From: MGBC113645 sp036308445
Lineage (GTDB): Bacteria > Bacillota_I > Bacilli_A > Erysipelotrichales > Coprobacillaceae
Assembly (NCBI GenBank): GCA_036308445.1
Contig: JAXJVS010000107.1
Location: 1 to 19,835 of the forward strand
Direction: 5' to 3'
DNA: 19,835 nt
Shown here: one piece after another, positions 1-6,042 of the stretch
Layout: each line of letters opens with the position of its first letter
Numbering within the stretch: position 1 is the first letter of the stretch
Notes under the pieces: generated by a model
Database searches by the model: none
What the model was told of the DNA's origin: nothing
Seen by the model: the letters and a program-made list of their open reading frames with translations, nothing else
Position numbers and translations under genes: made by a program

Positions 1-166
1 CTGATTGCGTAAAATGCCATGCATAGACTAAGAGATATTAATACAATTTTTAAAGATGTTCTTAGCTATAACTGTACCTTTAGTTACAAGAATTATATAA
101 AAACAGAGTTTATTTTGTAAAAAAGTTTAACAACTCCGGTATTTTGGAGTTTATTCTCTATTTTTC
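1..166. other. No assignable gene at the left edge
   Basis: All three plus-strand frames reach a stop within the first 24 bases, so at most the last few codons of an upstream gene could be present, and no minus-strand frame shows a convincing start with a ribosome-binding site. The only structure is a 6-bp inverted repeat, AACTCC (132-137) with GGAGTT (146-151), around an 8-base loop and followed by a T-rich stretch. It may be a weak terminator for a gene lying to the left. Confidence 0.5.
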
Positions 167-196
167 TATACATGATAATACTATTTCTATTATAAT
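167..196 (+). promoter_or_regulatory. Candidate sigma-A promoter for the SWIM gene
   Basis: A perfect TATAAT at 191-196 lies 18 bp after TATACA (167-172), which matches four of six bases of the -35 consensus. The predicted start near 203 gives a short leader that includes the strong SD at 212-220. The A/T-rich background means chance matches are common. Confidence 0.45.
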
Positions 197-225
197 AAAT
201 ATAGATGATACAAAGGAGGATGATT

Positions 226-1911
226 ATGAGCTGGAAAAGATATTTTGATAATAGAATACTAAAAAGGGGATATGAATATTATAAATTTGGAAATATTCTT
301 TCACTTGAATACAATGATGATAATACAGTAGATGCTAAAGTAGATGGTACAAGAGTATATCATGTACATATTGATTTAGAAGATAAATTGGGTATGGAGT
401 GTACTTGTCCTCACTATGAAGAAGGAAACTTTTGTAAACATTTAGCAGCTGTATGGTATGCTGTTGATAATGATGAAGAAGCTTATGATGATGAAGATGA
501 CTACTGTGACGAGGATGATGATTATGATGATGAAGATAAACATGAAGTTATCAAGAATTATGACTTAAAAGGAACTTGTTTACAGCTTGATGATATTAAT
601 CGAATGGTAGACAATTGTGATGTGGAAGTTCTAAAAGAGTTTCTGAAAGAAACCTTAAACTCTCGTTCATCAATTCTTACTCAATTTATATCTAAAACCT
701 GTTCTTATATGACATATCCATTAAAAGTATATGAACATGAAGTTATTTCTTTAATGAATTCTTATAGATATATTGATTATGATAATTATGAAGATTTTGA
801 GAAAAATGTCTTTGATTTTATTGATACATATATATTTAAGTTAGTACAGGATAATAGATTAGATGATGCTTATCATTTAACTCAATTGGTAATTAGAAAA
901 TTGAATTATATAGATATTGAAGAATATGAATTATTAGAATCTGTACTTGATACAATCTTACATGTGTGGGAATGTATTTTAGAAAAATGTAATGATATGG
1001 ATCTAAAAAGAAAAATGTTTGTCTGGTTTAAAAATCAGTTAGACATAAGTTATCTTGATTTAACAAGTGAGATTATGTATATTCTTTCGCACTATTTTAA
1101 TGAGGAAGAATTTCTAGAACAAACAATAGAATTAATTAAATATAAAATTCAATCTTTGAAATATGTTGATGAGTATCGTAGGTATGAATTAGAAAAATGG
1201 TTGGAATATGCATTCGATTTAAATATTAATAAAGAAAAGTATATTAAAGAATACTGGCATATGCCATGGATTAGACAATACGTAATCAAGCAAAGTATTG
1301 ATAAAAAAGATTATATAAAAGCTATATCAGTATTAAAAGAAAGCAAGAAGCGAGATAAAGAATATAGTTATAGAATGACTAAAGAGTATAGTCATCAATT
1401 ATTAGATATATATCAGATCATTGGTGATAAAGAAGCTTATAAAGAAGAATTGTGGTATATGGTTTATAATTATAATGATGTCAGTGTTGAAACATTCGAG
1501 TCATTAAAATCTTTATATTTAAAAGAAGATTGGATTATAGAAAGAGAGAAAATCTTTAAAATAGCAATCAGAGAAAAAAGAATTGAAAACTTATATCTTA
1601 AAGAAAATATGTTAGAAGAGCTGTTTGATTATATTACATCTTTTCATGATATTAATAAGATACAAAGATATGAAGATTATCTAAAAAAAGATTTTTCACT
1701 AGAATTATTAGATATTTATAAAAAAGAAGTCCTAAGATTAGTACAAGTTACAGGTAAGCGTAGCTATTATCAACATATTGTTTATCTATTAAAAAGAATG
1801 CTAACATATAATGAAGGAAAAATAATTGTTAAACAGTTGATTGATGATTGGAAAATAAGATATCGTAATAGACCGGCAATGATGCAAGAATTAGATAAAA
1901 TTCATTTTTAG
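226..1911 (+). CDS. SWIM zinc-finger domain protein
   Basis: This 561-residue protein carries a SWIM zinc finger near its N-terminus: C59-x-C61-x8-C70-x-H72, the CxCxnCxH pattern used to bind zinc and, in characterised members, DNA or protein. A very acidic stretch (about residues 81-106, mostly Asp and Glu) follows. The remaining ~450 residues are rich in Tyr, Leu, Lys and Glu and look all-helical, possibly TPR-like, with no further domain I recognise. The ATG at 226 is chosen over the in-frame ATG at 205 because AAAGGAGGA (212-220) sits 5 bases before it and lies inside the longer frame. In many Firmicutes such proteins neighbour a SNF2-type helicase; none is visible here. A role in nucleic-acid transactions is an inference from SWIM alone. 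Confidence 0.8.
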   Translation: MSWKRYFDNRILKRGYEYYKFGNILSLEYNDDNTVDAKVDGTRVYHVHIDLEDKLGMECTCPHYEEGNFCKHLAAVWYAVDNDEEAYDDEDDYCDEDDDYDDEDKHEVIKNYDLKGTCLQLDDINRMVDNCDVEVLKEFLKETLNSRSSILTQFISKTCSYMTYPLKVYEHEVISLMNSYRYIDYDNYEDFEKNVFDFIDTYIFKLVQDNRLDDAYHLTQLVIRKLNYIDIEEYELLESVLDTILHVWECILEKCNDMDLKRKMFVWFKNQLDISYLDLTSEIMYILSHYFNEEEFLEQTIELIKYKIQSLKYVDEYRRYELEKWLEYAFDLNINKEKYIKEYWHMPWIRQYVIKQSIDKKDYIKAISVLKESKKRDKEYSYRMTKEYSHQLLDIYQIIGDKEAYKEELWYMVYNYNDVSVETFESLKSLYLKEDWIIEREKIFKIAIREKRIENLYLKENMLEELFDYITSFHDINKIQRYEDYLKKDFSLELLDIYKKEVLRLVQVTGKRSYYQHIVYLLKRMLTYNEGKIIVKQLIDDWKIRYRNRPAMMQELDKIHF

Positions 1912-1967
1912 TTTGTCATGATTCTCTATTATATTATTTATATATATAAAAGGAGAGAAAAATAGGA

Positions 1968-2003
1968 ATGAAATTATTAATTAAAGTTTTTCTAATACAT
2001 TAA
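1968..2003 (+). CDS. Possible 11-codon leader ORF
   Basis: A tiny ORF (MKLLIKVFLIH) begins 12 bases after AAAAGGAGAG (1949-1958), with AGGA (1964-1967) directly before the ATG. It ends at TAA in the gap between the SWIM gene and the 285-residue gene. The SD looks real, but at this length nothing separates a translated leader peptide from chance. Confidence 0.25.
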   Translation: MKLLIKVFLIH

Positions 2004-2015
2004 AAGAAATACAAT

Positions 2016-2029
2016 TATGGTTAACCATA
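2016..2029. repeat. 14-bp perfect palindrome, possible operator
   Basis: TATGGTTAACCATA reads identically on both strands and lies between the two tiny leader ORFs. A perfect 14-bp dyad in the leader of a two-gene unit could be a dimeric regulator's site. No neighbouring regulator is visible, so the role is unassigned. Confidence 0.4.
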
Positions 2030-2066
2030 GCGAGAGAATTATCTCTAAGTATAAAAGGAGATAATA

Positions 2067-2105
2067 ATGTATGCTGATTTTAAGAGGAAGGAAAAAGAAG
2101 CATGA
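2067..2105 (+). CDS. 12-codon upstream ORF overlapping the next start
   Basis: ATG at 2067 is preceded by AAAAGGAG (2053-2060) at good spacing and encodes MYADFKRKEKEA. Its TGA (2103-2105) overlaps the ATG of the 285-residue gene in an ATGA arrangement, typical of translational coupling. The downstream gene's own SD-like AGAGGAAGGA lies inside this ORF, so ribosomes translating it would pass over that site. The arrangement is seen directly; coupling is inferred. Confidence 0.4.
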   Translation: MYADFKRKEKEA

Positions 2106-2959
2106 AAAAAAATAAAACAAGCAAAAGAAAAATCACATTATTAAGAAGAGATTATTTTTTATATGTTTATAAAAAATATATTTATAACGTATTTACTGAA
2201 TACAATAGACGTGAAGGTGATCAGGTTATATTAGGTGTAGAAGAACATAATACAAGACCGGAAATATTAGAAGAATATTTAAATACTGCTAATCTGCCAT
2301 CATTACAAAAAGAGATTATACAAGAGTGGAAGAATGAAATATTTGGCACTATGCATATTATTGCATTTGATAAAAATAAAGTTTTTGTATATTGTAAAGA
2401 TACAGACAAAGTTTACCATGTGAAAATGTTAGATGATAGTTTAAAGAAGGAATTAAAAAGAGTAACATTCTTTATGCCTATTCGTATGTCATTAGTTCCA
2501 TTTCAAGGAGAATATTATTTAGATTGTATCATCAATCTACAATCTCAATATGATAGATCTTTAGAAAGTCATGAAGAGTTATATGAACATATTTATGATT
2601 TGATGTTAAAGGATGAAAAGATGTTTAATAGCTGCATGTTATTTACCAAAAGAAATCTTGATGAATCTAAGTTTTCAAACATTTTCTTAGACTTTATGGG
2701 GCCTTTATCACCATTGAATTTGGGAGTAAAAGAACTAGAAACGCTAGTTAAGTTTTCCATGATGGTATGGGATTATGAGATTATAGATGATGTGAGATTA
2801 GAATTACTAGATAAAAAACAAGTTGATTTTTTAAGAGCGAGAAAACAAAAATATTTTAGCGATATAGATAGAGTTATGTTAGATTATGATATTCTTTATG
2901 ATGAGGATGGTTTTGAAATATTAGTGACATCTGTTCCATCAACTGCGTATAAATCTTGA
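2102..2959 (+). CDS. Hypothetical protein next to the SWIM gene
   Basis: I do not recognise this 285-residue protein with certainty. It has a basic N-terminus (MKKNKTSKRK), no signal peptide or membrane helix, a probably beta-rich middle (about residues 80-150, including FMPIRMSLVPFQGEYYLD) and a helical, charged C-terminal half. The middle segment loosely recalls uncharacterised Firmicutes cytoplasmic proteins with an LPF-x-G-x-I-x-Y-D strand, but this is weak. It follows the SWIM gene on the same strand with no obvious terminator between them, so the two may be co-transcribed. Its start overlaps the stop of the 12-codon ORF at 2067. The TGA stop is followed immediately by an in-frame TAA. 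Confidence 0.7.
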   Translation: MKKNKTSKRKITLLRRDYFLYVYKKYIYNVFTEYNRREGDQVILGVEEHNTRPEILEEYLNTANLPSLQKEIIQEWKNEIFGTMHIIAFDKNKVFVYCKDTDKVYHVKMLDDSLKKELKRVTFFMPIRMSLVPFQGEYYLDCIINLQSQYDRSLESHEELYEHIYDLMLKDEKMFNSCMLFTKRNLDESKFSNIFLDFMGPLSPLNLGVKELETLVKFSMMVWDYEIIDDVRLELLDKKQVDFLRARKQKYFSDIDRVMLDYDILYDEDGFEILVTSVPSTAYKS

Positions 2960-2997
2960 TAAATATTAATTATATAAATCTTGATAAATATTAATTA
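2948..2997. repeat. Perfect 25-bp tandem duplication across a stop codon
   Basis: Bases 2948-2972 are repeated exactly at 2973-2997. The first copy contains the last two sense codons and the TGA-TAA stops of the 285-residue gene, so the duplication appears to have arisen at its 3' end. The second copy ends just before the -35 of the next gene's promoter. The unit is A/T-rich and has no hairpin potential of its own. Confidence 0.85.
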
Positions 2998-2999
2998 TG

Positions 3000-3028
3000 T
3001 TGCTTATTTCTATCTTTTTTGATACAAT
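3000..3028 (+). promoter_or_regulatory. Sigma-A promoter of the trigger-factor-like gene
   Basis: TTGCTT (3000-3005) and TACAAT (3023-3028) are separated by exactly 17 bp, each close to consensus. The predicted start near 3035 leaves a ~25-base leader with AGAAAGGA (3046-3053) as the ribosome-binding site of the gene at 3061. Confidence 0.65.
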
Positions 3029-3060
3029 AGACGGGCAATTTATATAGAAAGGAAATATTT

Positions 3061-4011
3061 ATGGCAAAAGTTATAAAATTAGGTCAATACAAAGGTATTG
3101 AAGTGAGTGTAGAAAAACAAGCTGTATCTCAAGAAGAAGTAGATGCTCAAATTTCAGCAATCGTTGCTCAAAGTACATCTTTAGTAGATAAAGAAACTGA
3201 TGTTGTTGAAAATGGTGATGTCACTACAATTGATTTCAAAGGTATGAAAGATGGTGTAGCATTTGATGGTGGTACTGCAGAAGGATATCAATTAGAAATC
3301 GGTTCAGGTGCATTTATTCCAGGATTCGAAGATCAGATGTTAGGAATGAAAAAGGGAGAAACAAGAAACTTAAACTTAACTTTCCCTGAAAACTATGGAG
3401 CAGCTGATTTAGCAGGTGCTGATGTTGTATTTGAAGTTACAGTACATAACATTCAAACTAAAAAAGAAGCTGAATTAAATGAAGAATTTGTGAAATCTTT
3501 AGGTATGCCTGAATTAAACACTGTAGAAGATTTACAAAACATGATGAAAGCTCAATTAGAAATGCAAGCACAACAACAATACAATCAGACAGTTGAAAAT
3601 GAAGTTATGAATAAGTTAATTGCTGATTGTGAAGTTGAAGTAGATGAAGCAGATGTAAACAAAGCTTTAGAAGCTCATATTCAACATATTACAATGGAAT
3701 TAGCTCAACAAGGTATGGCATTAGATCAATATCTTCAAATGATGGGTATGAATGAAGACGTATTACGTCAGCAATTAACACCTACAGCTACTCAACAAGC
3801 TAAATTTGAAGCTATTATTGATGAAGTTGCTAATGTAGAACAAGTTCATATTACAGATGAAGAATTAGATGAACAAGTATTAAAAATTGCAGAATACAAT
3901 CATGTAACTAAAGAACAAGTTTTAGAAAAAGTAAGCTTAGATGATTTAAGACATGATTTTAGTAGAGTTAAAGCAAGTTCATTAATTATTGGTAGCGCAA
4001 TTGTGAAATAA
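3061..4011 (+). CDS. Trigger-factor-like peptidyl-prolyl isomerase lacking the ribosome-binding domain
   Basis: The 316-residue protein aligns with trigger factor from the linker after its N-terminal domain onward. A YKGIEV start is followed by an FKBP-type PPIase domain at about residues 50-130 (NGDVTTIDFKG, GSGAFIPGFEDQMLGMKKGE, FPENYGA, FEVTVHN) and a helical SurA-like chaperone arm at about 131-316, rich in Gln and Met. Full-length trigger factor is about 430 residues; the missing ~110 are the ribosome-docking domain with the FRK motif. The loss is not a broken gene, because a good promoter and SD precede this ATG. It probably isomerises prolines and assists folding in the cytosol, away from the ribosome exit; no signal peptide is present. 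A full-length tig may exist elsewhere. A strong terminator makes it monocistronic. Confidence 0.85.
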   Translation: MAKVIKLGQYKGIEVSVEKQAVSQEEVDAQISAIVAQSTSLVDKETDVVENGDVTTIDFKGMKDGVAFDGGTAEGYQLEIGSGAFIPGFEDQMLGMKKGETRNLNLTFPENYGAADLAGADVVFEVTVHNIQTKKEAELNEEFVKSLGMPELNTVEDLQNMMKAQLEMQAQQQYNQTVENEVMNKLIADCEVEVDEADVNKALEAHIQHITMELAQQGMALDQYLQMMGMNEDVLRQQLTPTATQQAKFEAIIDEVANVEQVHITDEELDEQVLKIAEYNHVTKEQVLEKVSLDDLRHDFSRVKASSLIIGSAIVK

Positions 4012-4033
4012 CGAAAGTTATTTCACTTTTTTT
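4003..4033 (+). terminator. Intrinsic terminator of the trigger-factor-like gene
   Basis: A perfect 10-bp stem, GTGAAATAAC (4003-4012) with GTTATTTCAC (4017-4026), has a GAAA tetraloop and seven T residues. The 5' arm includes the stop codon and last codons of the gene. Confidence 0.9.
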
Positions 4034-4066
4034 GTTTTCAGATTATAATGTTTTTGAGGTGGTATT

Positions 4067-4489
4067 ATGCCAGATAGAATTACAAAAGAACAACGTTCTA
4101 AAAATATGTCACATATCAAAGGTAAAGATACTTCAATTGAAATTAAAGTTAGAAAATATTTATATCACCATGGTTTTAGATACAAGAAAAACGTAAAAGA
4201 CTTACCTGGAACACCAGATATTTATATTCCTAAATATCATGCTGCTATATTTATTAATGGCTGTTTCTGGCATCACCATTATAACTGCAAACTAGCAGTT
4301 ATACCTAAATCAAGACAGGAATACTGGATAAATAAAATCAATAAAAATGTAGAGAATGATATTAAACATTATGAACAATTAAAAAGATTGGATTATAAAG
4401 TCATTACTGTCTGGGAATGTGAAATCAAAGAAGCATTTGATGAACGAATGAAAGAATTAATAGAAGAAATAAAAGGGGCTACAGATTAA
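4067..4489 (+). CDS. vsr: Very short patch repair endonuclease Vsr
   Basis: The 140-residue protein matches Vsr, which nicks 5' of the T in T:G mismatches left by deamination of 5-methylcytosine. The family starter RSKNMSHIKGKDTSIE, the catalytic aspartate D51 in LPGTPDIYIP, the GCFWHHH signature (C66, W68, H69-H71), C74 and the C-terminal VWEC (C118) are all present, including the likely zinc ligands. Length is normal. The histidine usually at position 64 of the E. coli enzyme is Asn here, in FINGCFWH; homologues vary at this site. GAGGTGG (4056-4062) is the ribosome-binding site. Vsr usually sits beside a cytosine-5 methyltransferase, but none lies nearby, so its partner is elsewhere or lost. 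It converges on a minus-strand small ORF with overlapping stop codons. Confidence 0.93.
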   Translation: MPDRITKEQRSKNMSHIKGKDTSIEIKVRKYLYHHGFRYKKNVKDLPGTPDIYIPKYHAAIFINGCFWHHHYNCKLAVIPKSRQEYWINKINKNVENDIKHYEQLKRLDYKVITVWECEIKEAFDERMKELIEEIKGATD

Positions 4490-4500
4490 TCAGTAGCCTC
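4475..4500 (-). terminator. Terminator at the vsr / small ORF convergence
   Basis: GGGGCTAC (4475-4482) pairs with GTAGCCTC (4493-4500), with one G-U pair, around GATTAATC, which can add four more pairs past an A-A mismatch. On the minus strand the stem is followed by a T-rich tail (CCTTTTATTT); the plus strand has no clear T-tract. It therefore best serves the phosphofructokinase unit, while the overlapping stops of both genes lie in its loop. Confidence 0.5.
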
Positions 4501-4638
4501 ATCTATGTGTTCTTGTAATCTCCTAGCATCTTGAGAGTATTGACAATTGTTTGATGATTCATCGTATGTAGCATATTTTACAATAAAGAATAATAGAACA
4601 ATAACGACTGTTATGATTAAAATATGAATTTTTTTCAT
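4486..4638 (-). CDS. 50-residue single-pass membrane protein downstream of the phosphofructokinase
   Basis: The ATG at 4638 starts one base after the phosphofructokinase stop (TAA-g-ATG), pointing to translational coupling. The product has a short basic start (MKKIH), a strongly hydrophobic helix at about residues 5-19 (ILIITVVIVLLFFIV) and a polar tail ending in QEHIDEATD. The tail contains one Cys (residue 32). There is no lipobox, and the hydrophobic stretch could be an uncleaved anchor or a signal sequence. Its own SD is weak (AAAGAAATAAG inside the kinase stop region), consistent with coupling. Its TAA overlaps the vsr TAA on the other strand. I know no function for it. Confidence 0.6.
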   Translation of the reverse strand: MKKIHILIITVVIVLLFFIVKYATYDESSNNCQYSQDARRLQEHIDEATD

Positions 4639-4639
4639 C

Positions 4640-5878
4640 TTATTTCTTTAAATGTCTAATATCTACATATTGTGGAATACCATTTACATAATTGACATTG
4701 ATTTCACCTTGAATTAATGGATATAAGTAATCATATAATTCTTGAGTAATATCATTAAGTTCATCATTAATCCAGTTAGTAGGAATACGTTTTTCAAGAT
4801 TTGCAATCTTAGATACATCGTTATAATCGCATTCAATTAAATATGGATCATTGCTAGTACGATTAAATACCATCATGACTCCTGTTTTGCCATTCATTGA
4901 AGTTTTAACAGCATATTCACCAATAGCGAATGATTCATCTAAATCTACAGCTGAAGCAATATGTCCAGCACATCTTTGTAAAACATTTAATTCAATACTT
5001 CTTACTTTACATTTAAATTCATTAGAAACCATATTTTCTAATACTTTACCTGTACCAGAGTGTAAAACATGACCAAAAGCATCTTTTTGTAAGAATTCTG
5101 AATCATTATCTAAATATTGACCATTTTCATCTTTGATACCTTCGCTAACAGCAATAATGATACTTCTTTTTCTTTTGAAAACTTCTCTAATATCATTTAA
5201 GAATTTTTCTTTAGAGAAAGGAACTTCTGGTAGATAGATTAAATCAGGAGCATCTGAATATTCAGTTCTTGCTAGTGCACTAGCAGCAGTTAACCATCCA
5301 GCATTTCTTCCCATGATTTCTACAATTGTAACAGCATCTAATTTGTAGATTGAACTATCATAAGCAACTTCTAACATTGATGTTGCTACATATTTAGCAG
5401 CACTACCAAATCCTGGTGTATGATCTGTTCCCATTAAATCGTTATCAATTGTTTTAGGAATACCGATAAAACGAATAGGTGATTCAATAGTATCGGCATA
5501 AGCAGATAATTTCGCAACTGTATCCATTGAATCATTTCCACCAATATAATAGAAATCAGTAATTTCTAAATCTTTAAACTTTTTAAATAAAGTTGAATAT
5601 GTTTGGGGATCATCTTGATAAGTAGGAAGTTTATAACGACAGCTTCCTAAATACATAGCAGGAGATTGTTTTAGATCCTTGATTTTTTCATCATTATCAA
5701 ATATTTCTAATAAATCAAAATATTTACCTTCTAATAAACCTTTAACACCATTAATCATTCCATAAACATGGTCAAATTGGTGAGAACTTTGACATTCACT
5801 GATGATACCAGCTAGAGATGCATTAATAGCAGCAGTTGGTCCACCAGACTGACCAACAAAACAATTTCTTTTTTTCAT
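4640..5878 (-). CDS. pfp: PPi-type 6-phosphofructokinase
   Basis: The 412-residue protein is a phosphofructokinase: GQSGGPTAAIN at the phosphoryl-donor site, GGNDSMDT (113-120), PKTIDND (141-147, catalytic D145) and MGRNAGW (189-195). Two positions report the donor. ATP enzymes carry GGDGS and P-G-T-IDND; here the second position is Asp (D116) and the other is Lys (K142), the pair found in pyrophosphate-dependent enzymes. It should interconvert fructose 6-phosphate plus PPi with fructose 1,6-bisphosphate plus phosphate, reversibly, in the cytosol. The ~410-residue length fits that group. GAGGAGG (5890-5896 on the plus strand) is the SD. It is divergent from the PFOR gene and co-oriented with the 50-residue ORF. 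Donor choice is inferred from residues only. Confidence 0.85.
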   Translation of the reverse strand: MKKRNCFVGQSGGPTAAINASLAGIISECQSSHQFDHVYGMINGVKGLLEGKYFDLLEIFDNDEKIKDLKQSPAMYLGSCRYKLPTYQDDPQTYSTLFKKFKDLEITDFYYIGGNDSMDTVAKLSAYADTIESPIRFIGIPKTIDNDLMGTDHTPGFGSAAKYVATSMLEVAYDSSIYKLDAVTIVEIMGRNAGWLTAASALARTEYSDAPDLIYLPEVPFSKEKFLNDIREVFKRKRSIIIAVSEGIKDENGQYLDNDSEFLQKDAFGHVLHSGTGKVLENMVSNEFKCKVRSIELNVLQRCAGHIASAVDLDESFAIGEYAVKTSMNGKTGVMMVFNRTSNDPYLIECDYNDVSKIANLEKRIPTNWINDELNDITQELYDYLYPLIQGEINVNYVNGIPQYVDIRHLKK

Positions 5879-5982
5879 TTCTTATTTGGCCTCCTCATAA
5901 TATTTTCACCAATATTCTAACATCTTTATATAAGAAAAAAAAGGATTTTTGTCTTGTATCAAGGAAAGTTATGAATAAGGTA

Positions 5983-6011
5983 TAGAATTTTAAAAACAAA
6001 AAGAGTATAAT
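5983..6011 (+). promoter_or_regulatory. Candidate promoter for the PFOR gene
   Basis: TATAAT at 6006-6011 is a consensus -10. The hexamer 17 bp upstream (TAGAAT, 5983-5988) is a poor -35. The start near 6018 would leave a short leader with AGGAGG (6026-6031), 11 bases before the ATG. I saw no clear minus-strand promoter for the divergent kinase in the 164-bp gap. Confidence 0.45.
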
Positions 6012-6042
6012 GAATATGTATGTATAGGAGGAATATTTTATT

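Noticed and set aside
1..24. DCVKCHA-stop as a CxxCH haem or zinc protein tail
   Set aside because: Only seven codons are visible and two other frames are equally possible; no support for any of them.
205..225. Earlier ATG start for the SWIM protein
   Set aside because: The in-frame ATG at 205 has no SD before it, and the AAAGGAGGA at 212-220 lies inside the extension and is correctly placed for 226.
2221..2409. Minus-strand ORF inside the 285-residue gene
   Set aside because: No SD, low-complexity product, and it is fully antisense to a gene with normal codon use; the same applies to the antisense ORFs at 6664-6897, 13553-13750, 14275-14505, 14813-15019, 17204-17434 and 17477-17737 and the plus-strand shadows at 4851-5072, 9982-10197 and 16150-16425.
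4021..4049. Sigma-A promoter for vsr
   Set aside because: TATAAT at 4044-4049 is good, but the -35 position (TTTCAC) is poor and lies in the terminator stem; too weak to list.
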